DNA of 64,000 nt from Natrinema soli (GTDB lineage: Archaea; Halobacteriota; Halobacteria; Halobacteriales; Natrialbaceae): positions 123,610 through 187,609 of the forward strand of contig NZ_JAQIVI010000132.1 of assembly GCF_028618695.1 (NCBI RefSeq), read 5' to 3'. Position numbers and translations under genes: made by a program. The notes beneath the pieces are model-generated. The model saw only the letters and a program-made list of their open reading frames with translations. It had not been told where the DNA came from and made no database searches. Within the stretch, counting starts at the first letter, position 1. Each line of letters opens with the position of its first letter. Below are positions 1-8,794 of the stretch, in pieces.

Positions 1-1162
1 GCACCATCTTCATGAAGTTGATCTGCTGGGTGATCGGCTCGCCACGAACCAGCAGATCGCCGGTATCGGGATGCATCGTGTACGTCCACGAGGTCTTGCC
101 GGCGTTGTAGACGATGTCTCCCTCGTAGTTGCGGTGGTCGATCTCCACGTTGCGAAGGATCATCCGCATCTGGGCGGAATCGTAGTCCCAGATATCGTGT
201 GCGGACTCTTGGTGGGACCACTGAATCTCGCCGGTGTGGATGTCGACGGCGATTGTCGAACAGGTGTTGCGGTTCGGTCCCGGTCGGACGGTTCCATTGA
301 AGTCAGGACTCGGATTGCCGACGTTGAAGTAAAGGAGTTCGCGCTCCGTATCGAGCGTCGGACTCATCCAGTTGGTGCCACCCGACTGCTTGATCGAGTC
401 GCCGATGTACTCCTCCTCGGGGCAGGGGTTCATCCGCCAGAGTTCCTCGCCGGTTTCCGCGTCGATTGCGCAGTGGAACCCGCGAACGCCGTACTCCCCG
501 CCGGCACTTCCGGTGAAGAGAACGCCGTCGTAGATGATCGGTGCCCACGTCGCGGAGTATCCCTCCTTGTAGTCCGCAGTGGACGTGTACCAGAGTTCCT
601 CGCCTGTGTAGCGGTCGAGTGCCTGGACGCCCGAGTCCAGCGAGGTCATGTAGATCTTGTCCTCCCAGACCGCGACGCCCCGGTTGTTGTCGTCACAGCA
701 CAACACCGCGTCTTCGGGTGCCGGATAGGTATAACTCCACAGTGTCTCGCCTTCGCGAGCATCGATCGCCTTCACGTGGCTCGGGCCGTTGGCCTGGTAC
801 ATCACCGGCGGATCGCCAGGAACGACGATCGGCGACCCTTCCATACTGGAGTTGGCACCGACCGTCATCTCGTACTCGAGTTCGAGCTGGTCGACGTTGC
901 CCTTCGTGATAGTGTCGGCGGTGGTGTAGCGGTGGGCCTCGTAGTTGTTGGCGAACATCAGCCAACTCTCGGGATCCGCGCTACCCTCGTCGAGCATCTC
1001 CTGGGTCACGTCGAACCGGGGGATTCGATCGATATCGTGCTGATCGAGGACTGCCTCTTCAGGGGCATTAAACACCTGATACCCCAGGTCGGTCTCTTCG
1101 ACGATCGTTTCGCTTGCGGCCTTGACGGCTTCGTCGTCGTAGTCGTGGTCTTCTGCTGCCAT
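1..1162 (-). CDS. PQQ-dependent (quinoprotein) dehydrogenase, 3' part outside the window
   Basis: The frame stays open from the ATG at 1162 to the window edge, giving 387 codons without a stop. Beta-propeller type segments such as GETLWSYTYP (about residues 138-147) and GEELWYTS are visible. A neighbouring cysteine pair in VLCCDDNNRG (C155/C156) matches the vicinal disulfide that lies over PQQ in methanol/ethanol dehydrogenases. The family oxidises alcohols or aldose sugars and passes electrons to the respiratory chain. The visible N-terminus (MAAEDHDYDDE...) has no Sec or Tat signal, which is unusual because most relatives are exported. The gene lies 23 bp after the stop of an unknown gene and is probably co-transcribed with it. 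The family is clear; the substrate cannot be read from the sequence. Confidence 0.85.
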   Translation of the reverse strand, partial: MAAEDHDYDDEAVKAASETIVEETDLGYQVFNAPEEAVLDQHDIDRIPRFDVTQEMLDEGSADPESWLMFANNYEAHRYTTADTITKGNVDQLELEYEMTVGANSSMEGSPIVVPGDPPVMYQANGPSHVKAIDAREGETLWSYTYPAPEDAVLCCDDNNRGVAVWEDKIYMTSLDSGVQALDRYTGEELWYTSTADYKEGYSATWAPIIYDGVLFTGSAGGEYGVRGFHCAIDAETGEELWRMNPCPEEEYIGDSIKQSGGTNWMSPTLDTERELLYFNVGNPSPDFNGTVRPGPNRNTCSTIAVDIHTGEIQWSHQESAHDIWDYDSAQMRMILRNVEIDHRNYEGDIVYNAGKTSWTYTMHPDTGDLLVRGEPITQQINFMKMV

Positions 1163-1185
1163 ATGTGTTAGTTGTCTTCGTACTG

Positions 1186-2103
1186 TTATCTCGCCGGCGA
1201 CGGTGCGCGTTTCTCCTCGTGAATCCAGAACGCCTCTTGCATCAGCTCCTCCTGGTTGACGATGGTGATCGCTGTGCCGGCGCTCAACGCGGCGACGACC
1301 TGCTCGTCGGTCAGCGACTGGTCGTCCGCTGCAACCGCGCGGACGCCACGCAAGAACGTGGAGATACCACCAAGTATCGCCTTCGATCGCCAGTGTGCGT
1401 CGTCGAGGATCTCCTCGGTGAGCAGAATCTCCTTTTGAACCAGGTGTCTGTCGAGTGCCTTGATCCACAGGAGTCCGCCACCGATCGCCCGGTGGTACAG
1501 CGGCGGGACGTACTCGACGTTGAACTCGACGCCGTCAGGGATCTCTTGCGTGGGGACCCAGTGGGACAGGCGTGTGTTGTTGTTGATGACGTCGAGGAGT
1601 AGTGCCGTCCGCTCGTGATCATCGAAGCCGCAGTCGGTCAGGCCGGCGAGCAACTCGTCTGCGCTCACCATTCCACTGGCCGTGTGCTCGATGTGTTCCG
1701 GCGTGAACGCGGGCAGTGTCTCTTCGAGGCTCTCGAAGAAGCCCGCCGCCACGAGGTGCTCGTACACGTCCCAGATGGGGGCGATCAGCTCACGGTAGAG
1801 TTCGTCGATACCGGCGTCACCGTCGCCGTGTCTGGCGGGAACGCCGGCCTCTCGAACCGACTCACTGCCTTGAAGTATCGCCTCGAGATCCGCCAGCGTC
1901 GATTCAACGAGTCCGACGTCGAGTTGGCCAGTCAACTCGTTCCGAATGGTTTCACGTATCGAAGCGAACTCCGAGACCGTCTCTGCATCGACAACCGTTC
2001 TGAGTTCGTCTACCGAGTCGACATCCGCCCCGTTGACATCGAACTCGGCAGCTAATCGCTCTCTGTCTCGAGCAGTAATCTCGGGCGTGTGCATCTCTAC
2101 CAT
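1186..2103 (-). CDS. Conserved-looking protein of unknown function, partner of the quinoprotein dehydrogenase
   Basis: 305 residues, acidic and apparently helical, with no signal peptide, membrane segment or motif I recognise. The central part contains LLDVINNNTRLSHWVPTQEI and a Pro/Tyr-rich YVPPLYHRAIGGGLLW stretch. I chose the ATG at 2103 because a TATA-like TTTTAATA on the minus strand (about 2131-2138) lies some 30 bp upstream; an in-frame start at 2118 would be almost on top of it. It reads straight into the PQQ dehydrogenase 23 bp downstream, so a role as accessory, assembly or regulatory partner of that enzyme is plausible. This is inference from position only. Confidence 0.75.
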   Translation of the reverse strand: MVEMHTPEITARDRERLAAEFDVNGADVDSVDELRTVVDAETVSEFASIRETIRNELTGQLDVGLVESTLADLEAILQGSESVREAGVPARHGDGDAGIDELYRELIAPIWDVYEHLVAAGFFESLEETLPAFTPEHIEHTASGMVSADELLAGLTDCGFDDHERTALLLDVINNNTRLSHWVPTQEIPDGVEFNVEYVPPLYHRAIGGGLLWIKALDRHLVQKEILLTEEILDDAHWRSKAILGGISTFLRGVRAVAADDQSLTDEQVVAALSAGTAITIVNQEELMQEAFWIHEEKRAPSPAR

Positions 2104-2255
2104 GTGCCGTTCTGGCAAAACAACGCGGGTCTATTAAAACCTTCGGATAGATGGTATATTCCGACGCGAATTATACTGAGATGATGGTATAGTGATGAAC
2201 GAATCTCGATATAGGACGAGTCATCCCTTCTCGGAATGCGGGTCCCACCCACGGG

Positions 2256-2262
2256 TTAATAT
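2256..2262 (+). promoter_or_regulatory. TATA-like box of the AAA+ ATPase gene
   Basis: TTAATAT lies 26-32 bp before the ATG at 2288, the usual spacing for a leaderless haloarchaeal transcript. The divergent gene pair shares this 185-bp control region. Confidence 0.5.
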
Positions 2263-2287
2263 GGCTCGGATTGAGAGTACGTGACTG

Positions 2288-4501
2288 ATGGAGTTGACCA
2301 TTGAGGCAGCGTTTCGGTCCAATTCGACCGACAGCGCGAACGCGACTCTGGCTCCGGCGACGATGACCACGCTTGGAGTCGCTGACGGAGACGCAGTCCA
2401 GCTCGCGATCGACGAACAGACCGCTGTGGCTCGTGTCCGGACTGGATCGACCGCCACGACCGGTGAGAACGCCGTTCGACTCGCTCGATCGTTCCGAGAG
2501 TCCTTGGGCGCCGACGTCGGGGCGACGGTAACCGTCACTGCAGTCGACCCAAAACCCGCCGATCGACTCACACTCGAACTCCCGCCGACCGCCTCGGAGA
2601 CGATCGCGCTTGATCTCGCCGGCGCGCTCGTCGATCGGGTCCTCGTTGCCGGACAGACCCTCACCGTCGGCGATACTGGCGATTGCGGGGCAGGGCACAC
2701 GGCCGACTCCGGCCACGGGACTCGCGTCCACGTCACTGAGACGGAACCCGGCGCGGAGCCGGTCGTCGTTCGCGACTGGACTGCGATTCGCCTTTCGGGG
2801 GCTGCGTTCGAGGCGGCGGAACGTCCCGCGAATGATCCGCCGGCGATCGGCTACGACGATATCGGCGGACTCGATGGCGCGATTGGAAAGATCCGCGAAC
2901 TCGTCGAACTGCCGCTTTCGAACCCGGAACGGTTCCGAGCACTGAATATCGATCCCCCTCACGGCGTCTTGCTGTACGGGCCGCCGGGGACGGGCAAGAC
3001 ACAACTCGTCAGAGCAACGGCCGCTGAAGCCGGTGTTTCGATCGTGATCGTTCGTGGCTCGGAAGTCGTTTCCCGAGACACGGGCGAGGAGAACCCCTTC
3101 GAGACGGCGATGGCCGAGGCGAAAGAGAACGCCCCTGCAGTGTTGTTCGTCGACGATCTGGACGCGCTGACCGACGAATTCGTCGGCGAACGGGGTCACC
3201 GACGCGTGGCCCGACTCGTCTCGACACTCGACGCACACGATCCCGAGTCTCGCGTCGCCGTCGTCGGAGCGACGACCGACCCCGAGTCGCTGGATCGGTC
3301 GCTCCGTCGGGCCGGCCGCTTCGACCACGACGTGGAAGTCGCCGTTCCCGACCGCGACGATCGCCGCGAGATCCTCGATATTTACACGCGTACGGTCCCG
3401 CTCGCCGACGACGTCGACCTTGATCGAATCGCCGAGCGGACACACGGGTTCGTCGGTGCAGATCTCGAACGGCTGATTCGAGCGGCGGGGATACAGGTCC
3501 TCCATCGGAACGAACTGGGTCCGGTAGCCAACGACCGGAACGACGATATCGACGCTCCGGTCGATACCGCGTCCCTCGCAGGACTCGAGTTGACGACGAG
3601 CGATATCGAAAGTGCCCTTCGATCGATCGATCCATCGGCACTCCGGGAAGTGTTCGTGGAAGTCCCCGATGCCACCTGGGACGATGTCGGCGGCCTGGCG
3701 GAAACGACGCGACGGCTCCGCGAGACCGTCCAGTGGCCACTGGAACACCCCGACGCGTTCGATCGCGTGTCGCTCCGGCCGGCGAAAGGCGTGTTGCTGT
3801 ATGGGCCGCCGGGAACGGGGAAGACGCTGCTCGCGAAAGTCGTCGCCAACGAGGCGGCGAGCAACTTTATCTCGATCAAGGGCCCCGAGTTGCTCAACAA
3901 GTACGTCGGCGAATCCGAGCGGGGGATCCGCGAGATCTTCGAGAAGGCGCGAACGAACGCGCCGACGGTCGTCTTCTTCGACGAAATCGACGCTATCGCC
4001 GCCGAACGCGGCGGCGGCAGTACTGACTCCGGCGTCAGCGAACGTGTCGTTTCACAGCTCCTAACCGAACTCGACGGGATCGAAGAGCTCGAAGATGTCG
4101 TCGTCATCGCGACGACGAACCGCCCAGATCTCCTCGACGACGCACTGATGCGCCCCGGCCGGTTCGATCGACATATCCACGTCGGCACCCCGGACGAGGC
4201 CTCGCGGCGGCAGATCTTTGCAGTCCACACGCGCGATCGACCCCTTGCTGCCGACGTCGATCTGGACGCTCTCACCGATCGGACTGCAGGATACGTCGGT
4301 GCGGATATTGAAGCGGTCTGTCGCGAGGCTGCAATGATCGCCGTCCGCCAGTTCGTCGATGACCCGGACGCAGATTCCGAGCGTATTCACATTACCGCTG
4401 CCCACTTCGACGATGCCCTCCAGACGATCAGTGACGAACGTGGCGGGCAAATCGGTATGATCTCCGATCCGCTTCCAGATTTCGATGACAGCAAGGAGTA
4501 G
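2288..4501 (+). CDS. CDC48/VAT-like AAA+ ATPase with two ATPase domains
   Basis: 737 residues. The first ~190 residues form a substrate/cofactor-binding N-domain that is poorly conserved. Two AAA+ modules follow: Walker A GPPGTGKT at about 231-238 and again at about 506-513. The D2 domain has a canonical Walker B (FFDEIDAI, about 562-569) and an arginine-finger region MRPGRFDRH. In D1 the Walker B reads FVDDLDAL (about 288-295), so the catalytic Glu is replaced by Asp, and D1 ATP hydrolysis may be slow or structural. Such hexamers unfold or extract proteins. The organism probably has other CDC48 copies; this one looks like a divergent paralogue. It is transcribed away from the quinoprotein dehydrogenase genes. 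Confidence 0.9.
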   Translation: MELTIEAAFRSNSTDSANATLAPATMTTLGVADGDAVQLAIDEQTAVARVRTGSTATTGENAVRLARSFRESLGADVGATVTVTAVDPKPADRLTLELPPTASETIALDLAGALVDRVLVAGQTLTVGDTGDCGAGHTADSGHGTRVHVTETEPGAEPVVVRDWTAIRLSGAAFEAAERPANDPPAIGYDDIGGLDGAIGKIRELVELPLSNPERFRALNIDPPHGVLLYGPPGTGKTQLVRATAAEAGVSIVIVRGSEVVSRDTGEENPFETAMAEAKENAPAVLFVDDLDALTDEFVGERGHRRVARLVSTLDAHDPESRVAVVGATTDPESLDRSLRRAGRFDHDVEVAVPDRDDRREILDIYTRTVPLADDVDLDRIAERTHGFVGADLERLIRAAGIQVLHRNELGPVANDRNDDIDAPVDTASLAGLELTTSDIESALRSIDPSALREVFVEVPDATWDDVGGLAETTRRLRETVQWPLEHPDAFDRVSLRPAKGVLLYGPPGTGKTLLAKVVANEAASNFISIKGPELLNKYVGESERGIREIFEKARTNAPTVVFFDEIDAIAAERGGGSTDSGVSERVVSQLLTELDGIEELEDVVVIATTNRPDLLDDALMRPGRFDRHIHVGTPDEASRRQIFAVHTRDRPLAADVDLDALTDRTAGYVGADIEAVCREAAMIAVRQFVDDPDADSERIHITAAHFDDALQTISDERGGQIGMISDPLPDFDDSKE

Positions 4502-4938
4502 CGTCAGACTCTCGCGGCTCAGTTGTCGATCCTTGCCACGAATATTTTCCAATCGGAAGCGACGGGCTCGGAGACTGAGTTGTGTCCCCTTCACGGGCTG
4601 GTCCCCTTCGATTGAACTACCGTGGAGAAGCAGACCCGACAGACTGTTGACCCGCGAACGCACTGTCGTCCGTCTCAGCTACAACGATACTCACACCTTC
4701 GAGATCCCGTTCGCATACGGTTCGACGCGGTCCTTCCGGACGAAATCGCAAAGCACGGCTACGTCGATATTGCCCGGAACGAGCCCGACAATGGAGTGGA
4801 AACGTATTGGTTCGTCATAGAATAAAAGCCGCATGTTCGAACTGTGGGATTCCGCTGGCCGACGATGCGGTAGTTGGAACAGACGACGATGCGTCGAGAT
4901 GGCTCCGTGCTGTTCGGGCACGAATCGGTCAGCACTGA
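4502..4938. other. Intergenic stretch with a weak 67-codon frame
   Basis: No convincing gene. A GTG-started plus-strand frame at 4622-4825 ends in HGYVDIARNEPDNGVETYWF, which looks protein-like. A neighbouring frame just upstream (SYNDTHTFEIPFAYGS) is also protein-like. Together they could be a small frameshifted remnant, but I cannot name a family. Confidence 0.3.
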
Positions 4939-5229
4939 TCAATCGGACTGACTCTTTGTCGGTTGGCCGTTAGTCTGCAACACGAACGATCGTTCTGGCG
5001 GCGGTGACGCCTCGAACTGGACGCTCTGAACCAGCCGGTAGTACTTCCGGTTCCCCTGATAATAGTGCTCTAACAATCCCGCATCTTCGAGCGTCGAGAG
5101 ATGGTGTGCGGCGGTTTTGCCGTCCATTCCGACAGCCTCCGTAAGTTCTGAAACGTACATCGGCCGGTGTGTCAACTCACGGAGGATTTCCAGGCGTTGG
5201 CTGCTTCCGAACACCTTGAACAACGACAT
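4939..5229 (-). CDS. ArsR-type winged-helix transcriptional regulator
   Basis: 96 residues. The N-terminal three quarters form a compact winged helix-turn-helix: FGSSQRLEILRELTHRPMYV, then SELTEAVGMDGKTAAHHLST as the recognition region, followed by the wing LEHYYQGNRKYYRLV. The short C-terminus is polar and shows no metal-binding cysteine pair, so the effector is unknown. A TATA-like TTATAAATA (5252-5260 on the complementary strand) lies about 27 bp before the start. It stands alone; no target operon is obvious, although it faces the AAA+ ATPase gene. Confidence 0.85.
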   Translation of the reverse strand: MSLFKVFGSSQRLEILRELTHRPMYVSELTEAVGMDGKTAAHHLSTLEDAGLLEHYYQGNRKYYRLVQSVQFEASPPPERSFVLQTNGQPTKSQSD

Positions 5230-5251
5230 ACCGATATCCGAGTATCCCCCA

Positions 5252-5260
5252 TTATAAATA
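5252..5260 (-). promoter_or_regulatory. TATA-like box of the ArsR-type regulator gene
   Basis: TTATAAATA on the plus strand (TATTTATAA on the coding strand), 23-31 bp before the start codon at 5229; consistent with a leaderless mRNA. Confidence 0.5.
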
Positions 5261-5346
5261 CTTATCCGAGAAACGTGACGAACTCCGTAGTAAACTCAAA
5301 TACAACTGGTGTCCATAATAATCCATGCAGAGTGTGATTGATTCTT

Positions 5347-5625
5347 TCAAATATTCAGACACGAGATACGACGACGATCACGGACGGGTTCTTCGAGCGG
5401 GGGTCTACCTGTCCGGTGTCCAGTGCCGTCGCCAGTACGACGCCATCGTCCCTGCCGTCGGCATTGGGATGCTGGACGGGGTCCGGATCCTCGATTGAAA
5501 TCGATCGTTTCCACCACATCCTGGCGGTGCCCGTCTGACAGCGTCATCGCGTCGACGATGGCGAGGTCGGGAACTCCACCAGATCGAGGACGACCGTCTC
5601 GCCGTCGACGTAAGCGTTGACGTGT
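5347..5625 (-). pseudogene. Degenerate coding remnant, possibly PIN-domain-like
   Basis: Three protein-like segments lie in different minus-strand frames: ARHVNAYVDGETVVLDLVE, then LAIVDAMTLSDGHRQDVVE, then ADGRDDGVVLATALDTG followed by PSVIVVVSRV. Joined across two frameshifts they resemble a small alpha/beta protein. The last part recalls the acidic ILATAL...VVLVS block of PIN nucleases. The assignment is tentative; the frame damage is what the sequence shows directly. Confidence 0.3.
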
Positions 5626-5790
5626 CTTGCTAAGGGGACACTCCCGGATTCTACAGAAGAGCGTATTTTGGTAACCAACTCTGATTCTACTACTGTCGAT
5701 CTGTTGGTTAATAGAGCTGGTCTCCGGTCGATTTGGAGCCAGCAAAACGGCGAAAAAGATGTGCAGGGAGTCGACGTACCAGTGAGTGAT

Positions 5791-6075
5791 TCACTCGGAC
5801 TGTGTCACTTGAATATCGCCAGTGCCAGAGACAACAACGTCGTATCCTGCATACTCAAAGGAAATCGACTCGAGGCCAGAACTCCGTCTGCAGTCAACCA
5901 GGTCATTCACTGCCTCAGGGTTAATCGCGTTGCTGAGCGGTGGCAATTCAAGCGGGTCTGTCCCAGCAGCATCGGCAACTGCAGAAACAACGGCAATGAT
6001 AGGTGTCGTCTCTCGATTCGAGTTCTGTTTCGGTGCTGAAGAGGTGCCCGTATTCTGAGCAGGTGAGTCCGTCAT
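5791..6075 (-). CDS. HalOD1 output-domain protein
   Basis: 94 residues. The signature of the haloarchaeal output domain HalOD1 is present: VVSAVADAAGTDPLELPPLSNAINPEAVNDL, then ISFEYAGYDVVVSGTGDIQV. The domain occurs singly or fused to response regulators, and its biochemical role is not established. The start at 6075 is preferred over 6090 because TATATAAA at 6096-6103 lies about 24 bp upstream. A second member of this family lies at 25645-26076. Confidence 0.85.
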   Translation of the reverse strand: MTDSPAQNTGTSSAPKQNSNRETTPIIAVVSAVADAAGTDPLELPPLSNAINPEAVNDLVDCRRSSGLESISFEYAGYDVVVSGTGDIQVTQSE

Positions 6076-6301
6076 AACACGAACCTCCATAGACCTATAT
6101 AAACTACTTTCGAAATAGCTGGCCCGTTTCCAGACCAGTATTCATTCTACTCTGTTGAATAGGGGTGCGGCGTCGGGGTAAGTATGCTACAGCCACGAAC
6201 TAGAGATTGAAGAACGAGACCTCAGAAACCAATTTTTATTCCTTCTGTCAAGTTATAGAATTTTCAAATCACTTTAGATAGTTCAATAGCAGATGTGATT
6301 G

Positions 6302-7078
6302 CTAGTAGTCGGCCAACTCGAGTTCGATCAGATTCGCAGTATCGGTGACTGCCGTGGCGAGTTCATCGGTAAAGTATTCGCCTTGGGCACGGCTGGCTGG
6401 CACCGCGACGCTGATAGCGCCCTGGATGCTGTGATCGTCGGTAGTCTGTGGGTTCCGGATCGGTGCACCCACGCAGCAGAGGCCTTCTAGCTGCTCTTCC
6501 CGATCGAACGTGACGCCTTCGGTATAGGCCGTGGTCAGTTCCGCATCGAGTGTCTCGCGATCGGTGATCGTCTGCTCTGTCGTTTTCGGGAGCCCGTGAC
6601 GGTCGATGATGGCATCCACACGTTCATCAGGGAGATGCGCCAGGACCGCTTTCCCGAGCGCGTTGTTGTGGAGATATTTCTCACTCCCGACCGTGTCGAA
6701 GTTGACCGCCTTGTCACCACGTGAATCGTAGATGTAATAGCCAAGACCATGTTCTTCGACCATGAGAATGCTCAACTCGCCGGTCTCCTGTGCGAGGCGA
6801 TCCACGTTCGGTTTCCCGATACGGTACAGGTTCATCTGGTTGACTAAGTCATGACCCATCGTGAGCAGTTTCATCCCGATTCGGTATCCGTTTTCCTTCC
6901 GAACGACGAATTCCATGTCCTCGAGCGTTTTCAGGTGATAATGAGTGGTGCTCTTCGCTAGATTTAATCGCTCGGCGATTTCGGTCGCCGAGGCGGTCCC
7001 GAGATCGGTCATGATTTGAACGATCTCGAGCGACCGTTCGACCGATTCGATCCGAGTCGGCGCGTTTTCTCTGCCCAT
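6302..7078 (-). CDS. IclR-family transcriptional regulator
   Basis: 258 residues from the ATG at 7078 (MGRENAPTRIESVERSLEI); a longer in-frame start at 7138 adds a basic, unrelated tail. The N-terminal winged helix (LGTASATEIAERLNLAKSTT, then HYHLKTLEDMEFV) is followed by the IclR effector domain. The latter shows NNALGKAVLAHLPDERVDAI and a final GAPIRNPQ...GAISVAVPASR. IclR proteins in haloarchaea control carbon catabolism. The gene lies beside and divergent from the amidohydrolase-MIP18-ADH genes, so it is the natural candidate regulator of that module. The ligand is unknown. Confidence 0.9.
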   Translation of the reverse strand: MGRENAPTRIESVERSLEIVQIMTDLGTASATEIAERLNLAKSTTHYHLKTLEDMEFVVRKENGYRIGMKLLTMGHDLVNQMNLYRIGKPNVDRLAQETGELSILMVEEHGLGYYIYDSRGDKAVNFDTVGSEKYLHNNALGKAVLAHLPDERVDAIIDRHGLPKTTEQTITDRETLDAELTTAYTEGVTFDREEQLEGLCCVGAPIRNPQTTDDHSIQGAISVAVPASRAQGEYFTDELATAVTDTANLIELELADY

Positions 7079-7735
7079 ATACCCTCTACTAGGACGAACC
7101 ATCATCAATTTTCGCCTGTGTTGAATCGATGCCTTCATAGCATGGACTCTGGGATGATTGTTATCGCCCAGACGGATATCCGTTAGTTCAGGGGAAGGAG
7201 CCGTCAGCCGCGTGCTTCGAAATCATTTTTCACCGGATCGACGGATATACTCCGCGGCCCGCCCTTAGGTATTACACCCGTATGGATGTAAATTCCATCG
7301 ATCGGTGTTCTACTCTGACGAACCGCCCGTGATCTAACGCGATACCGTCCCAGGTCGTCATACTTCACCAGTTGGAGTCGAGGTTGAAGTAGTTCGTGTA
7401 CAATGGACAACGACCGGTTTGATTCCGAATCGAAGCCGATGTATCCGGACGCGGATTGTTCTTCAACAAAGATGAACTGCTACCCGCTTTTCGTCAAAAA
7501 CACTCAATCACGCAGCCGGTCGGAAATAAGTGTGTAGCGTCTGTCTGGGATTGCTGGAACGGTCACCCCGATTATCAGATTCTCTCACCGCGCACGGTTC
7601 CATTATTCGAATAGGTCAGTTCACCAGCTAATACACCGAACAGATTCGGGTGATATCGGCGAATTCGGAGGAATACATTTGCGAATTGGATATAGGAGGA
7701 ACTATTATGGTGAATGGCACTAACAATCACACGAG
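7079..7735. other. Long divergent intergenic region between iclR-type regulator and amidohydrolase
   Basis: About 650 bp without a convincing gene. A minus-strand 68-codon frame (7204-7410) lacks a recognisable domain. The 3' end holds a TATA-like CTATTAT at 7702-7708, about 30 bp before the amidohydrolase start. The length leaves room for regulator sites, but no clear palindrome was found. Confidence 0.5.
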
Positions 7736-8794
7736 ATGTACCATCACGAAGGCGAGGAGATATTCGTTATTGACGGCCACGTCCATCTCTGGGACGCTCG
7801 AGAGGAAAACATCAAGCACAGGGGCGGTGAGCAATTCATTCAATGTTTCTACGACTATCATACGGGCTTTACCCCCGAAGACCAACAGTGGAGCCTCGAG
7901 CAGTACCGTCATTACGGACCGGATCGGATGACCGAGGACCTGTTTGGCAACGCAGCGGTCGATATGGCAATCTTCCAGCCGTCGTACCTCACAGACTTCT
8001 ACGAAGATGGGTTCAATACCACTGATCAGAACGCCGAACTTGCGGAGCGGTATCCGGAGCGGTTCATCCTCAACGGACGGTTCGATCCACGAGACGGCGA
8101 GGCGGGATTGCGAGACCTCGAGCGTCAGAAGGAGCGGTACGATATCGAGGCCGTCAAGGTTTATACCGCCGAATGGAAGGACGACTCGAAAGGGTGGCGC
8201 CTCGACAGCGACGACTCGTTCGAATACCTCCAGAAGTGTATCGACCTGGGTATCGACAAGGTTCATGCCCACAAAGGTCCGACTATCCGTCCGCTCAACC
8301 GTGACGCCTTCGACGTGAGCGATATCGACGATGCTGCATCTTCTTTCCCCGAGCTGACGTTCGTCGTCGAACACGTCGGACTACCGCGACTCGACGACTT
8401 CTGTTGGATCGCGACTCAGGAACCGAACGTCTATGGCGGCTTGGCAGTGGCTGCGCCGATGGCCCTGGATCGCCCACGGAAGTTCGGCGAGATAATGGGC
8501 GAGCTACTATACTGGCTGGGTGAAGACCGCATCCTCTTCGGTTCTGATTACGCGTTGTGGGACCCAAACTGGCTGGTCGACGCGGTGATGAACGCAGAAC
8601 TCACCGACGAGCAGAGAGACGAGTACGGCGTCGAACTCACTACGGACGTACTGAAGAAAATCATGGGAGAAAACGCCGCTGAACTGTACGACATCGACAT
8701 CGAGGCCAAGAAGGAACAGTTCCGATCCGACGACATCGCACAGGAGTTCGGCATAGCAGACCACTACGAGACTATCGACGGGACAGCAGACTGA
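7736..8794 (+). CDS. Amidohydrolase-family (TIM-barrel) protein of the propane-monooxygenase-associated type
   Basis: 352 residues. It begins FVIDGHVHLWDARE (the HxH metal motif, about residues 10-23). It contains VKVYTAEW, HAHKGPTIRPLNRDAFDVSD, FVVEHVGLPR and LFGSDYALWDPNW, the metal-binding strands of amidohydrolase_2 proteins. From memory, the start (MY-x-GE-x-F-V/I-D-H-HLWDARE), DAFDV(S/A)D and FCWIATQEPNV blocks closely match the amidohydrolase encoded after propane/ketone soluble di-iron monooxygenases in actinobacteria. There it is thought to be needed for a functional oxygenase. The stop overlaps the next start (TGATG). Family assignment is firm; the functional link is inference because no monooxygenase is present here. 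Confidence 0.85.
   Translation: MYHHEGEEIFVIDGHVHLWDAREENIKHRGGEQFIQCFYDYHTGFTPEDQQWSLEQYRHYGPDRMTEDLFGNAAVDMAIFQPSYLTDFYEDGFNTTDQNAELAERYPERFILNGRFDPRDGEAGLRDLERQKERYDIEAVKVYTAEWKDDSKGWRLDSDDSFEYLQKCIDLGIDKVHAHKGPTIRPLNRDAFDVSDIDDAASSFPELTFVVEHVGLPRLDDFCWIATQEPNVYGGLAVAAPMALDRPRKFGEIMGELLYWLGEDRILFGSDYALWDPNWLVDAVMNAELTDEQRDEYGVELTTDVLKKIMGENAAELYDIDIEAKKEQFRSDDIAQEFGIADHYETIDGTAD

Noticed and set aside
71..1171. A 366-codon plus-strand open frame opposite the quinoprotein gene
   Set aside because: Its translation is Val/Arg-rich without domains, and the opposite strand reads a clear PQQ-dehydrogenase sequence.
2171..3748. A 525-codon minus-strand frame across the AAA+ ATPase gene
   Set aside because: Antisense shadow; the plus strand encodes perfect Walker motifs there. 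High-GC haloarchaeal codons leave long antisense frames.
7204..7410. A 68-codon minus-strand frame upstream of the IclR gene
   Set aside because: No domain, no acidic bias and no promoter; kept as part of the intergenic region.
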